Source of the DNA: Scedosporium boydii
Taxonomy: Eukaryota > Ascomycota > Sordariomycetes > Microascales > Microascaceae
Length of the DNA stretch: 64,000 nt
Direction of reading: 5' to 3'
NCBI GenBank assembly: GCA_002221725.1
Contig: NJFT01000121.1
Coordinates: 52,707-116,706 of the forward strand
The number at the start of each line of letters is the position of its first letter. Position 1 is the stretch's first letter. The notes below the pieces were generated by a model, which saw only the letters and a list, made by a program, of their open reading frames with translations, did not search any database and was not told the DNA's origin. This document shows, one piece after another, positions 1-13,300 of the stretch. Made by a program: the position numbers and the translations under genes.

Positions 1-20
1 TTCTAACTCTTAGCCCGTAG

Positions 21-941
21 TTCCAGCTCCGCTTCTCCCCCGCGCTAGCGAGCAAACCAACCGCTCCCCTCCCCGTCCCAAACGCCCCCAAAAAAGTCAT
101 CGACCCCTTCGACAACCCCGCCAAAGAACTCCTCGTCGCCGAAGTCCAACCAGCGCACAACCTCGTCCTCAACAAATTCGCCATCGTCCCCGAGCATTTC
201 ATCCTCGCGACCAAAGACTTCCGCGAGCAGACGCATCTCCTCGAAGAGAGCGATCTCGCCGCCACGTACGCCTGCATCTCGGCCTACCATGAGTCCGTGC
301 CCGCGGGCGAGCTGGGTAGCGAGCTCGGCGAGGGAGAGTTATTCGCGTTTTTCAACTCGGGGGAGTTTTCAGGCGCGAGTCAGCCTCATAGGCATATTCA
401 GCTCCTCCCCGTTTCGAGGATGCGCGAGGGGCTTGAGGGGGAGGAGTGGGATGTCCTGGCGAAGAGGTTAGTCGGCGAGGTGAAGGACTTGCCGTTTACG
501 GTATTCGCGGCGCACATAGAGCCCGGTATCGAAGGGAGGGAACTGAGAGAGAAGTATCTCGGTTTGTACAGGCGGGCGTGCGTGGCTGTCGCAGAGTTGC
601 TAGGAAGGGAGGAGATTGCTCACGGGGCGGAGACGCAGACGAGTGGCGAGGCGAGGATTAGTTATAATTTGGCCATGACACGGCACGCGCTTATTGTGTG
701 TCCGAGATTGGCCGACGGAGGCCCCGTGTGGGAGGGGGGCGAGGTCGTGGGGAAGGTGTCTTTGAATGGGACGGTGTTGGCGGGGACGGCGCTGGTGAAG
801 AATTTGGCGGAATGGGATTCTTTGAGGCATGATCCGGACGGGCTGTTGCAAGTTTTGAAGGTTATTGGCGTGCCGAAGAGGTACGAGGAGAGGGTAATCG
901 AAGAGACGAGAGCGGATGGGGTGCTAAAGAGTTCTATCTAG
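21..941 (+). CDS. ATP adenylyltransferase (Ap4A phosphorylase, Apa1/Apa2 family), 3' exon, partial
   Basis: This is the last exon of a gene that begins left of the window. Bases 1-20 look like an intron end: CTAAC at 3-7 as branch site and TAG at 18-20 as acceptor. The exon then encodes 306 residues in one frame to the stop at 939-941. The family phosphorolyses diadenosine tetraphosphate to ATP and ADP in the cytosol. Visible hallmarks are the N-terminal block FQLRFSPALASKP, the LVLNKFAIVPEH segment, and the HIT-like catalytic block NSGEFSGASQPHRHIQLLP with the H-x-H-x-Q pattern near residue 120 of the exon. The C-terminal half (SYNLAMTRHALIVCPR) also fits the family. The amino terminus, perhaps 40-60 residues, is missing only because of the window edge. 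Confidence 0.9.
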   Translation, partial: FQLRFSPALASKPTAPLPVPNAPKKVIDPFDNPAKELLVAEVQPAHNLVLNKFAIVPEHFILATKDFREQTHLLEESDLAATYACISAYHESVPAGELGSELGEGELFAFFNSGEFSGASQPHRHIQLLPVSRMREGLEGEEWDVLAKRLVGEVKDLPFTVFAAHIEPGIEGRELREKYLGLYRRACVAVAELLGREEIAHGAETQTSGEARISYNLAMTRHALIVCPRLADGGPVWEGGEVVGKVSLNGTVLAGTALVKNLAEWDSLRHDPDGLLQVLKVIGVPKRYEERVIEETRADGVLKSSI

Positions 942-1144
942 AGAAAAGAGTTGGAAGGACTCATGACTGGAGTTTGAGAAGACATGAGCAATGGATGGAA
1001 TGCATGAAAGACAGCGTTTGAACTAGATACATTAACGACGATGACTCGTCAGAGAAACACATATAACACACATAACACGCCCAACACACTTCTCCCTTCT
1101 CCTCCTCGCGACATAGATGGCTTTTGTTGTTACTTTTCTCAATC

Positions 1145-2939
1145 TTAGACCCGAGTAGACAAGGTAATCTCATCCCACTTCTTCCGGCAAGTAGCATTCC
1201 CAAAGTGATACGACCCTCCATGGTTGACAATATACTCAGCCACCAACTTCCATGGGATTTTAACCTTGGAAATGTCCTTTCCCTGGCTGAATCCTCTTAC
1301 TGCCTTTCGGAGGAGCTTAATCTGTCAAGGAACACAAACGTTAACAACTCTCACCCAAGTTTTTCTTTCCTTCTTTCTTCATTAACGACTCACATCAGCT
1401 TCGGTCCACTCCGGCTTCCTCACCCGCGCCTCCTTGCTCTTCGTCAATGTCCGAAAGCGACCGCGCAACGTCGACTCAGCTTCCGTAAAGCCTCCCTTGA
1501 GTCGAATCTGCCGGTAGGTCATGCCTTCGAGCTTGGATCGCACGAGAAACTCATCCCTGGCTGAACGCAGCGGACTGGACGGACCAGGCTGGCTGCTCGC
1601 AACGTTCGCGGCCCTCTTGGACGAGGAGCTACGAAGGGGTCTGCCGGAGGTGGAAGGGGAGAATCGGGCAGCTTTGCTGAGGGGTCTTCTAGAACAGGTT
1701 TCCCCCTTTTCCACCTTGACTTTGTCGTCTTTGATGGGGGTCTTGGTGGTGGATGGATTACACTTCTTCTCGCTTCCTTCGGCCGAAACGCCATTCGAAG
1801 GCAACAGAGGTACGTCAGGGAGATCCATGCTTGCCGCGGGCGAAATGGCAACCGCTCGCGGTCTCGCCGGTGAGCTGGGCAGGACCCTGCGCAACTTCTC
1901 GGAACGGACTGGCTCCTCATGCTTTAATAAGAAATTGCTTGGAAGGCCGACGTCCTGGTGCGGCTGGACAGCGAACGAAGGACTTTCAACCTTGGGAGAC
2001 AATACCGGCGACGGAATGCGTCGGAGTTCTTTTGGCGAGATTGTGCCTACCTGCCCCTGATCCTCGCCCCATCTTGCCTGGCGGAAGGGCGAGGTTTGGG
2101 TATACACGTCTTGCTCCCTCTTCATTGCCGCTTCCTCCGCCGGGGTAAGAGCGCGGATGGGTTCGCGGCGGAAAGGAAAGTCAGGCACGGGTACGTCAGG
2201 GAGCAAGTGGCTTGGGCCAGGCGAGAAGACTGCGTTCGCTCCGGAGTTGAGTGGAGGCAGAGGGCAATCTAAGCCATCTATGCCCAGGCTAAAGGGCATG
2301 GGGCCCTGGAGAGGGGAGCAGAGAGGGGTGTTATGGAAGGGATGGTAAGTCTGAGCCTCGGGAAATGTTTGAAGAGGAGGCGGGTGGGGAAGAGATGTGT
2401 CCATGGGCCAGAATGGGTTGAGGAGAATTGGGGAGTGATTCTCTTGGTGAGGAGGAGGGATAAATCCCGTAGCAAGAGCCGTGTTATTAGAAAAGTAGTC
2501 AGGAGCTTCAGTCCTCGAAATGGGAGAGTTTAGATCTCGAGACTAAACCGGTAGATATCAGCCGCCGTCCTGCTAAGCTCTACAGAAAGACACCTCGTAC
2601 AATAGGCATGGGTTTATAGGAAAGGGTGCTCACCTCCACGGCAGTCTCTCTAGTGTTAGCCATTGGATGGTCTTCCAACAACATGTCGTACAGCGGCTCC
2701 CGCGCAAACAATCCCGAGTCGCCCAAGTTATTGCTCCCTCTTAGGCCCACAAGGCGACGTTGGTTATCAAAGAACCACTGGGAAAGTTGGGCGTAGGGTA
2801 AAGTGGGAGTAGGGGGAGGAGCGGGCACAGGAGTGGGAGAAATCGGAGTGCCAGGAAGTGAAAGTGTCTCCGGGTCTTTTTGGAAGTAAATGATGCCGGT
2901 TCCGGGAAGGGCGAAGTTTGGATCAGGGTGAATAAACAT
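1145..2939 (-). CDS. Myb/SANT-like domain protein, three exons, 543 aa
   Basis: Exons are 2939-2634, 2542-1394 and 1321-1145, all joined in phase 0. Introns are 91 and 72 nt with GTGAGC and GTGAGT donors and TAG and CAG acceptors. Reading through the second donor would lose the C-terminal domain, so the splice matters. Residues 1-430 are Pro/Ser-rich and probably disordered. Residues about 431-475 (RDEFLVRSKLEGMTYRQI...) form a short helix-turn-helix-like block. Residues about 478-541 (WTEADIKLLRKAV ... WKLVAEYIVNHGG ... CRKKWDEI) look like a SANT/Myb repeat with conserved Trp spacing. That suggests a nuclear chromatin or DNA-binding protein; the target is unknown. The conserved block crosses the exon 2/3 junction exactly, which supports the model. 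Confidence 0.8.
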
Positions 2940-5446
2940 CTCGGGAGAGGATACTCGATCTTCTGGTCTCCGCCTTTATATATATACTTAAGGTGAAAGG
3001 TGCGTGTTCTTCTCCTGTTGGGGGGGGGTCTACTTCTCTCTATTCTCCCTTTCTTCGCTTCCCTTCGTCGGGTCTCTATGCCTTAGATATTGGTATGAAA
3101 TGAACCTTGGGTCGGATAAGCACCTCGACCGCCTTTTGCCAACTCAGCACGCTTCCGTGTCTAGCAAGGCTCGCCCCAAAGCCCCTTCTTGATATCCAAC
3201 AAGGGTATTTCCCTCCTTCTCGTCGCCGGTGTCGAGAAGTCTAAGAGGGGAGCAGTGGTGTCTTCACCGCTTCTTTGTTGAGATGTTTCTAAAACCTCTG
3301 AAGCGGAGAAGCTTCTATCGTGGGTTCTGCGCTGGTCTGGAACACACAGCTGTGAGAGACCGTGTCGGCAGGAGAATAAAAGGGGAGTCTAAGGTGGGGA
3401 GCTCCCGATAGGTCAGCATGGGAACCGGTTCACTGCTGTGGCTCGTGGCAAGTATGGGGAATGGGGAGGGGAAGGTTCGGGATGAAGAGGAGAACTTTGG
3501 ATAGCCCCGGTGAGGGAGAAGGGCGGTCTGGACGGGTTGGGCACTAGGGAGATGCAAGGACGTGTAAGATCCCGAAGTGCGATCTTGCGGCTCCTGCCTC
3601 CCATCCTCCTTCGTGGGCGGGGATGGCGGTTATTAGGGTATTATGGAGGAGAGAATATACCTGGCTGTTAAAGGAGAGAGAAGAGACTCTTAGGACGCAG
3701 GCTGGGCTTCGATGTAAGAGAGATGCCGCGTCACGAAGTATGTACGAGGTCGTATACTGGTGATTAATGAGTGATGATGCTGATGATGAGTAGAGTGGAA
3801 AGGAAAAGGAACTGCAGTAATAGGTATTATGACCGAGTTGGATACAGATATAACGAAATCAACAAATGAACTGAGATCGAGGACGTCCAAGTAAGTATTA
3901 AGATGGCTTCAAGTTAAAATGATGAACAGAGAGAAGTGTTAAGAAGGTTCCCTGAGTCTCTGCCACCAGTACTTTGAGCTTCCTCTAGCTTCCCGGCCCA
4001 AATGTTCGACGGACTTCGAGCCTTTTTTGTAAGTCCTTTCTCTTGGCCATGGCTTCACATTTCACACTTCATACCTCACACATCACAGACCCTCCCTGCT
4101 GGACAGACCATGCACTCAAAAGCAGTTGGTGACTAAAAACGGAAAGTAACTCATTTCCAGAGCCGCACCGTAGCATCAAGCACCAGGCCTCTTCCTTGAG
4201 GCCGGGGGACTCTTCCTATCTTGGGCAAGAAGTCCTAGTCCGGTGACGGGAGAGGATATTACGGCGTTGCTTTGATTTACCGCAAGCCCTCACGCCCCAA
4301 GTTTGCTTCCCGAGGACATGGTCAGCCATTTAAGCAAGGAGGGAGGATGTAACCGAAGGCTTCTGGTAGCTTCTTGGCTAATTTTGGGCCATGGGGTGTC
4401 GAAGATGTGACTATGTGATTCGAGGCTGAGGGAAGAATAGACGCCGTGGGGTTCGTGGCGGCCTGGACCTTGACGATCTTTCATCTTTTCAAGAAGCGAA
4501 GCAGCTCATTTATGAAACCACACGAATCTAGTCGCGATTGTTCATTCGCAGCTCTTCACCAGCCTCTCTGCGAACGATGTTTACGACTCATCCCGTTGTC
4601 CTTATGACACCAACAGAGCTATTCACGGAAAGGCCATTCTTTAATCTCACGCAGGCCGATACACGGTCCGAGACTCCCGCATACAACTCTCATGTCCCGG
4701 AAACATGCCCCTTTCTGGATCGTTTGTTTGTAAGTCATCAATCCATCTAACTGCAGCATCATTGATGGCTGATGCCTAGGTCCGGACTCACCAGTAAGCT
4801 TGGCTCAGGCAGAAACAAGCGCCGGGAAGATGCAGGAGCCGTCATTGCTGGCGAGAACCAAACATCTATTGCTCGAAGCAAGCCTGAACCCTGCGTGCTC
4901 GTAGCAAACTAGGCTGTGGTGGAACTGTACTTTTGGGAATAGCAAGCCCAAGTACGCCGTCTTTTCCGTAAGAAAGCGAAGCCGAGAGAGGCCCTCGAAG
5001 CCGAAGTTGTGTGTCTGTTTGGATGTCGGTTGTCCTGAAAAAGAACCAGTCAAAATTTAGCTATGGTTCCTGAGAATTGATCTTCACATTCTGTACAACA
5101 GACGAGGCGCAAGGCATGTTTGCTTCACTCACTCACACATCAGCCAACTTTGACAGCTCGGCTGCGCTGCAAACAAACCAGAAGCAGCCAGTCGCATCTA
5201 TGGTAACACCGATCCTGTACTTGGCCCATATTCCCACATCCGCGGTCCAGCCACAAAGCAATCTTCAAGCCCCATACCACCCTCTTTCGACCTCACACCC
5301 CCTGCCACGTACCCGTGGATCCTACCACACTCTTTGCGAAATGTGTGAAATGTGTGTTTTGCATCCGCGCACACTGCGACTTGTTGGAGAAATACCGGTG
5401 CGGTAGAGAATATCGAGCTCGACCACGTCTGGCCGGGTTACACCAC

Positions 5447-5470
5447 GTCTTGGGAGGTGTCTTGGGAGGT
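5447..5470. repeat. Two perfect 12-bp tandem units
   Basis: GTCTTGGGAGGT occurs at 5447-5458 and again at 5459-5470. Related TGGGAGG text follows near 5535. It lies just upstream of the 21-bp minisatellite. Confidence 0.85.
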
Positions 5471-5583
5471 GGGGGACACACCCGCCAATACACCAGATTC
5501 TGCAGTTCTATTGATGCCACCTTCTCAGCTGCAGTCCTGGGAGGGGGACACTGGCACTCTTGCAAGAGGGAACCGTTGGGTTG

Positions 5584-5782
5584 GCTCCGTGAAGAGATGG
5601 TTTTGCCCCATGAAGTGCTGATGTCTTACGCAGTGCCGATTTTGCCCTGCGCAGTGTTGGCTCTGCCCCACGAACGGTTGGCTTGGTCCCATGAAGAGCT
5701 TTTGCTTCTCCCCCCTTCCCCCCAATGGAGGGTTTGATTTCACCCGGTGAAGAGTTGGTGTGTCCCCGGTGAAGAAGCGCCC
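5584..5782. repeat. Degenerate ~21-bp minisatellite, eight units
   Basis: Units start at 5584, 5605 (18 bp), 5623, 5644, 5665 and 5686. After a 34-bp interruption there are two more at 5741 and 5762. The shared core resembles CCCCATGAAGAGYTGG, with each unit differing at several bases. Because 21 is a multiple of three, frames through it stay open on both strands and give a 7-residue pseudo-repeat; I do not regard this as a gene. Confidence 0.75.
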
Positions 5783-7624
5783 ATCTAGTCTCTTCGGACT
5801 TGCATACAGGACTACCAGGAAGTTGATCGGCATACAGATTCTAGTCCTGGCTCGAGCGAAGGAGTGGCAGGACCTTTCCTGGCGTTCACAAACCTCGAAG
5901 TGTGAGACTGGGAGTCCAGTTTGGAACCTGTTCTGAGTAGGATGTCCCTGTGCTGGTCTTCTCACCCACTCTCCGTTGAAAATCCTACCTAAACTTAGCA
6001 GTCTTCTTGACACTACAGATGAGGCGCGATGCTTTTGTAGTGTAGAGTCAACCCGGGAGGATTCGCTCCTATATGTTCCCTAGACTTCGGGTGTAGCCCT
6101 ATTGATACAATAGAAAGATGACAACCTTCTATGTAGATGCCATAGTTGTAAGCGAATACATAGGCCCCTTATTCATTTATTTATTTCCATATAATCCAGG
6201 AATCCGCAGCGGCCTCGATGGACGGGTCTAGAGCTAGGACGACTTCTCGGGGAGCCACCCATTTCAGCATGGCTCATCTGTGCATTTTCGAATGCCCCAA
6301 CTCCGTCGCCCAATGGATCTGCCTCTTGCTGAAGAAGGCCTCCAAGAGCGATCAATGATGTTTTCACTCCAGCTCTTCCACATCAATAGGGCTTGGATAG
6401 GCCCTAAACTGCACGGCAACCCGCGCCGCAGCTACAGTAACACAGCAACGGTAGGGAAAACAACAGCCACTGCCAGGCCAATCTTGATGCAAACCGACAT
6501 CTGGTGTGTGCCTCGCCCACCACCTGGTTTCTCCCTGTCCGCCGACGGTTAACGGCTCCATGAGTCGGGAAGCACGTAGCCAACACAACCCATCAGGATT
6601 CCCCTCCCCCCCACGGCCCTTCTGAATAAGAACCAAACGTGGCGTTCGTATTGCCGTCGCTTGTGGGGCCGCTGTGCAATAGTACTGCTGCGTCTGACTC
6701 TCGCAATTTGGAAGCAAACCTCTCTGGAGACACACCAGAGAAGAGCGCGCATCATGTCATGCACCATCTCGGAGTGTCGTTGTACCCAAGAAGCTTCGCC
6801 AATTAATAGCAATCCAAAGGTACAACGCTTGTGAAGTCCTCGAATCTTTGGCTTTTGAGGACCCCTCTCCGTCATTGACTCATTATGTAGGACACCTGGC
6901 GGTTAGAGGTCGAGGAGATTGTGTTGTTGATGAGGCAAGGGCAGGCCGGCCACTTCACGACACACACCCTCTGCAGACCGAGTGAACGGTCCTCGAACGG
7001 AGCGACTGATTCGAGTATCTCCGTTGGCTGTTTTCTCCAAGCTTCTCTGCAATAACCACGCACGCGCTGAAAGCAGAATACAAGCCGCTCTGATGCACTT
7101 CGAGAGCTGTGGCACTTTCTTCATTGGGGATCAAACGCGGACAGCGAAGAGGATCGTACTCCCAGGTCAGCATTAGCAACGTAGGACATACTCAAGCCAA
7201 TCTTGTCGAAAGATGTGACCGAATCTGCTCATCCATGAGTCGCCGAGTAAAGCTCGAACTCGCTCTCGTTCGGCGCCATGGCAAATAAACTGTCACTTCT
7301 GTGAAACCTTCGTGGCACTTTGCATCAATGATGTGTGCGCTACCTGTTCTATTTCGAGAACCGAGTCATTCGAGTCTACGAGTTCGGACTATGATGACTC
7401 AATGGTCAATTCTCTGGTTCTCGGTGTGAGTTCATTCATTCTCCGTCGGTGGCTTCCGTGTGGACTTAGAATCCAATGAAGCGAGAGAGTAGTGTATCTC
7501 CCATGATTTCCTAAAGATGCCTTCCATAGAAACAGTTGTCCCCTTGAGCAAAATAGCACTCCTAAATGTACCCATGATGGTGGCGTATTCTGTTCCCTCT
7601 ACCCAATTTGATATGTTCCCGGGT

Positions 7625-7653
7625 CAGACGAGAACAGACGAGAACAGACGAGA
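7625..7653. repeat. 10-bp tandem repeat, about 2.9 units
   Basis: CAGACGAGAA is repeated head to tail at 7625, 7635 and 7645 without mismatch. Confidence 0.9.
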
Positions 7654-8510
7654 CTTCAGGAACTCCACTCACCAAGTATGCGATTTACGAAAAAAAGACA
7701 AAAAGATGACTGCTTCTGGTGATCACGAATTAGACCGATCTAGTCCACGAGGGCTAGAACCTGACAAGACACGCGGCTATGCACAACAAAGCCAATGGTA
7801 AACCCGCCCCCCACTCCCTCCAAACCACTATTCCCGGGGAATGACACTCAATGGATCCGTCAATAAGATAATAATGTTTCTTTCAAAGTAGTATCACAAA
7901 GTGGGAAGAGGGTGTTTGGTGGACGGGGGATGGGGGATAGGCTGTCGCTACACCGAGGGGCGGTGACACGCATCGTGAACTCCTTTCCGAACTCTGCCCC
8001 AGGCTCCGAAGCTTCGGTCCGATTTAATTCCGGGAATCTTCTCTCCCACGTTCATTGATTGAGCTAATATTGAGACATTGCTCACCAAGCCAAGAGTGAC
8101 GATTCAAGGCGAGTCCGCATCGGAGTCCAGGATCCCTTAGCTCTCTCATCAACATGCCATCATCAACACCGCGTTCCGTGCATCATGAATATATAATGTC
8201 TGCTTCCTACCTAAAGGAAAGCCTAATCCTATCAGAAAAGGCGGGGAAAAAAATACCGCTAAATACAGTAGAATATACACAAGAAAATCTCGAAAAGAGT
8301 AAAAACGCCGCCCACTCCCTAGAAACAAGCTACCCGTGGATATCTCAGATCAAATGTAATGTGAGCTCCATAAATGTCAAGCAACGTCCTCTCGACAATT
8401 GTCTTATTACAAGCCGAATCTGCTTCGCATAGTCTATATCACTCAAAAGAGGTAGGCCGTAAGAAAATAAATCGAGCGTGAATCCGGAATCGATGGAGCA
8501 AAAAATTCGT

Positions 8511-10365
8511 TTAAAAGTGCTCCTTCCAGAACCTAAACTTGACATCGGGAGTGTTGACCTCCTTGCAAGCCTGATGTATACTTCGAGCTGTTGAAGACAG
8601 AGTTATTAGCATCATTCCGATACGCGTAGGTTCGCGATTGACAACTTACCAGCAACAGAAGGTCCACAAAAGTAAACACCAACAGTCGTCTGCGCGCTCC
8701 CATCCAACCCACCAAGATACGTCCTCTCCACAATCCCCTCCCTCATCGCCTCAAAGATCCTCTTAAAGTTCGGCCTGCCAAAATTCGTCCTCGACTTCAG
8801 CTCCGTCAACGGATCCGTATCCGCACCCACCGAATTCAACACAATGTTCTGCGCCGTGTTGATATCCAGCTTCTGCGTCAAGTACGTGTGGATCCTCAAG
8901 AACTCGTCGGGCGATCCGCCGGGGAGACGCGCGTCCTCACTGCTCTGCCTCTCGAGCGAGGACAGCAGCGCGTGGAACCACTCGAAGGACGTCGTGTCCT
9001 TGCAGACCCAGATGAACTCGACGCGGCGGAGGCGGGTGGGAGGGTTGGGTCCGTTGCGGAGGTGCCAGATGTTCTTGAGGATCGAGGCCCAGGGCGTGAC
9101 GCCGATTCCGGTGCCGATGAGGACGGCGATTTCGTTCTCGAAGACGTCTTCGGCAGGCGCTCCATAGGGGCCGTCGATGCGGAGCGCGGGCATTTCCTCG
9201 CCATTTTGCAGGGCGACTTCGTACATGGCATTGGGATCAATGTCGTCTTCGTAGAGCTTCGCCTGCGCAGCACCGGCACCGACGGCGTCTCCGAGCATGC
9301 GGGTAAAGTCACCGACCTGGCGAATATGGACGGACACGTAAGGGTCGTAGGGGCACGAGGTGATGGTGAAAGGGTGCCACTGGTAGCGCGAAATGGATGG
9401 CACCTGAAGGAAGAGCCACTGGCCGGCCTTGTAGCGGAAGGAGGGCTTCTCGAACTGGATCTCGACGACGTCGTAAGGGTGGCGCACAACACGGGTGATC
9501 TTGGTATCGCGGGCGGCGCGGACCTCGCGGTAAATGCGCTCGATCAAGTAGAAACCGCCGGCGAAGAGCTCCCATCGCCAACCCAAGTAGCCGAGGCAGT
9601 GGTCCCAAAACTCCTTACCTGCGAAGGGCGACACGGGAAGTGCCGTGTCTCGCACGAAGCAGCCCGTCGCGTGGGTGTAGAGACCCAGCATGAAGGGAAT
9701 GAAGAGATGGTGGGTATACCAAAAGGTCTCGAACGACTGTTGGCGGATCTTGGCGTGGGCGGTGGTATACATGAAGAGCATGCACAGGAGCATGACGTGG
9801 CCGGTGACGCCGCCGGCGTCCATGTAATGGATCTGTACAGCGAGGGCCGGGCGGAGCTGGGTCCGTTCGACGTTGTAGAAGTTGACGTAGTGACCGGCGG
9901 TGTGGACAACGGTAAAGAAAAGCATAGAGTAGGCGACCTGGCGATGGAACCAAATGTTCTCGTCGAGTGGCAGCCACCGGATTTTGGGTCGAATCCATCG
10001 CATAATAGTTCGGCAGACGGGGAGGAGGATCAGGGTGCCATCGATAGTGAGGACGAGACCGGCGCCGCGAGAAATCCAAACCGAATGTTGCAGGAGGTTG
10101 AGAGGAGCGAGGCGCGGATCGGCGGCTTGCTTCCACCTAGATTAATGGCCTCCGTGTAAGTTGACAAATGCGCAAAAGAGATAAACCGACAATTGAACGA
10201 TGGATAGAACCCGACAGTAGGAAATGAGTCGGTGTCGGTCTTGGAAACTCACCATCCAAAGGCAAAGAAGGCCCAGTGCATACCCCAAAAGAGGATGTGG
10301 AATGCAAGCTTAGAAACAGTGAACTGCTTCTTGAGCAGCTGCATATAGGTGAGGTCGCCAGCCAT
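8511..10365 (-). CDS. noxA: NADPH oxidase A (superoxide-generating, ferric reductase-like), 558 aa
   Basis: Exons 10365-10253, 10136-8650 and 8587-8511 splice cleanly: introns of 116 and 62 nt, donors GTGAGT and GTAAGT, acceptors TAG and CAG. The product is full length for fungal NoxA (about 550 aa) and has no N-terminal EF-hand extension, which separates it from NoxC. It passes electrons from cytosolic NADPH through FAD and two haems to oxygen; in fungi it controls fruiting bodies, hyphal fusion and infection structures with NoxR, Rac and Cdc24. Haem ligands fit H102/H116 and H180/H193 (spacings 14 and 13, as in gp91phox). The FAD motif HPFTITS is at 292-298 and the NADPH motif GTGIGVTP at 379-386. 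The C-terminus (CGPSVAARSIHQAC ... FRFWKEHF) is canonical and is recovered only with the third exon. Confidence 0.96.
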
Positions 10366-13300
10366 CTTGACTGAACGAGCTCTCGGTTGCCCGAGGCGGA
10401 AAACCGCGGCGATAGAGATTAAGCAAGAAAATCAGTCTGAAATCGAGATACGGTTGTTGAATCAATTCCGATTTTGTTGGCGAGTGAAGCGCGAAAGGCG
10501 AAAGGCGAGATGTGAGCGAGGGAAGTAAGTGGCGGGTTTAATTGAATCGGGGCGGGTATAATCAACTCGGTCGACCAGCAAACTCGCGATGATGATGATC
10601 CACAGTCCTCAGCCCAGATCCCCTCCGATTAAGACAACAGTAACGAATAATAAAGGAAATTTTGCGGAAAATGGTAAGGGAGACCCGCTGCGCTGCAAGG
10701 AGAGAGAAAGGGAGAGATTTGAGGAAGAAAGAAAGACAAAATCCGACCTGCAGACTTCCAAGAAAAGGCACGACTTGAACCTGCAAGATTAAAAGAGGAA
10801 AAAAGCGGCGGGAATGGCCTTTTCCAATAATGTGCAAGGTGACGAGAATAGAAGCAACCCTCAGCAACCGAAGCGAGGACCAGGCCCAAAAAGAAAAAAA
10901 GTCGCTGTGCGGGACAAGCGGATTCGCTGTTGAGAGAGCAGGAAGGGAGACTCTGTGATGTGATAGGGGGAGGTCGGGCGCTTAAACGTCGATGCAGAAG
11001 CATCCAACCACCGCCGGACTGGACGAGCCAAGCCTCTCCCGTAGCACTTTGGAGCTGTTAGCGTCGGGTGGCTTCCCTTTGAAGGGGACAGGGGACATGG
11101 GACATGGAGCCAGGGTGGGTGACCCGGTGGGGAAGAGCTAACCGTACGACGGACGAATGGTGAATTCGGGATCAAGACGAGACGCAAGGCCAAAGGACCG
11201 GATTCTTGACAATCCTTGGGAATCCTTGACCACACTCGAGGCCGTGATGGCGTGGTTCAATAGTACGAGGATGCACGATGATTGAGCGATTGAGCACAAC
11301 TCTGTCTATTTCGAACCCCCCTCGAGGTCGATCCGGCGATCCAGCCACGAGAACGGTGCGACTCTCAAGGAAGAGATGGAAGACAATACAGCAAATAAAA
11401 AGAACGGTCTAGATTCCTGGAACCAAGCAACACACCCTTTGACCACAGTCGGGAAGAACAAGCGAAGGGAGCAACCCCCGCCAAGACACCCAAACCTAGC
11501 ATCCTGGGAAGAGCGAGGGTTCTGCGGGGCAACGCAGCAACGCAGCAAGTGCGCATTGCCCCGTCAAGCATTTCCGGGCCAGGGATGTGCTTCAGATTGC
11601 CGGGGTGGTGAGGCCTGGATCGACCCACAAAGACCAGACTCGACTGATGGGGCCTTGTCTTTTTTGTCCTGGCCGTCTTAACTTTGTCGCAGGTTTCGGG
11701 ACGGCGGGACCGGGGGTTTCTTTTGAAAAAAGAAGATGCAATTATTGGCATCTTTCGCTTCGTATTGATTCCTTGCGATGGAGCACATGAGTATGGAGAA
11801 ATTAAGGTTCTGTCCCTGACGGGGAGCAAGACGCCACTTGATGCATCAATTGATCTTGAAGCAACGCTGGAGGAGGAGTACGAAGTCCCGAGGAACACTA
11901 CATGTAACCAACACTGAAGAACGCTGAAGAACGCTGAAGAACGCTGAAGCCTCCGCCGTCAAGTGCCGTCACGAGTGGGTCTACGTGGAGCCCACGCCCC
12001 CTTCCGAGAGTGTTCGTTCTTTCGGAGGGAATTTATCATTGTGATTCCTCCAAGACATGGATCCTGTTTTAGGTTTTAGTCTTTCTCGCTATGGCGCCTG
12101 TCAAAATGCAAGGTTCGACACTATTTTCGTGTTGATCGATACCCCAAGCTATCGATCGCCCAACTCGTCCATGTTAGCGACCTCCTCGTCAGCCGTCAGT
12201 TCTGGGCATACATCATCACCATACAATATAAAGACTGCTCGCGTCCAACCCTTGCTTCCTGCACGATCTCAGCTCTTCAGAATGCCTCATACTTTGAAAA
12301 CAGCATAACAACACATTGATCCGTTAAAAACCCTTTGGTCTCTCCTAAAGAAATTTCCCGACTCTGTTGGCCCACGACGGCTCGACCGTGTTCCAGACCA
12401 CAAATCTGAAACACACAGACCCTTCGCAGTACCACCTTCGACGAGGCAGGCGGTCCTCCTTTTGGCTGTCTACGAAGGAAATGAAACGCTGAGGCATGGA
12501 TGCTATCAAAAGACTAATGTGAATTCTTCATGTCCCTTCTCTCTTTTTATAGACAGGAGGCTTATCGTACATGAAGAAATGCCTCTTGACTGGGGATCTC
12601 TGTTGTCTGGGGCCTGTCAAGTTCCAGCGACGGCAGCCCAACGATACGCTTGCCAGCAGTTGACAGCTGACAGTATCACCTCGCTCCTCACCCCTTCGCT
12701 TCATGCGTCAATCAGCCTCCCTCCCTCGCTCGTCTCGGATCTACACAGCCTCGACGATACAGCAGCCATCCCTTAACCAGGTGGGTCGACGCACAGTTCA
12801 ATGTTCATTCACCCTGCGACATCCCTGCGTCCCCTATTCATGCGAATTCTCCATCTGATGGTTCTAGTCTCGATCTCTAACCAGTCGAGACCGCTGTCCT
12901 CTCGAATTGCCAAGGAAGCCAAGTCTCTCATCTCCGCCTTCTCCGTCGTAGTAGTATTTTTGGGAGACATCGATACCTAGCCAACGATAAATCTTAGAAT
13001 TACTTCATCACCTTCCTCTTAGGTGTGTGGCCGATCTTCTCTTTCTTTTCTCTTGGCCTCGATGAGTTGAAAACCCGCAGAACCGGGTGAACACCCGGTT
13101 ACCGTTCCCGTGTCTCTGAGTTTCGCCTTCTCGCAGAGTGGGCTGATCTCCTGGCCGTTTCCCATTGCGCCTGGCCGAGCCGGGGGATCCGTTGATCTCG
13201 GTTGATCCACTAGCCAGTCAGAAATCTTGGCCATGGGCGTTTCGGAAGGCTACCAACGATAAGAGTATGAAACATGGCGTCCATATCCCGCCTTCGATTA

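Larger units (their letters stand above)
2940..8510. other. Intergenic, no supportable gene (5.6 kb)
   Basis: Only short, unrelated open frames on both strands, none with a recognisable domain or a splice-linked partner. The proximal part (2940-3000) holds TATATATA-like sequence just upstream of the Myb-like gene. The interval contains a 12-bp duplication at 5447-5470, a degenerate ~21-bp minisatellite at 5584-5782 and a 10-bp tandem repeat at 7625-7653. A small gene with many introns cannot be excluded without transcript data. Confidence 0.6.

Noticed and set aside
8888..10159. 423-codon plus-strand frame across noxA
   Set aside because: It is the antisense shadow of noxA exon 2; its text is Gly/Glu/Asp-rich without domain, while the minus strand gives a complete NADPH oxidase.
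11365..11898. 177-codon minus-strand frame
   Set aside because: Low-complexity, no domain, overlapped by plus-strand frames of similar length.
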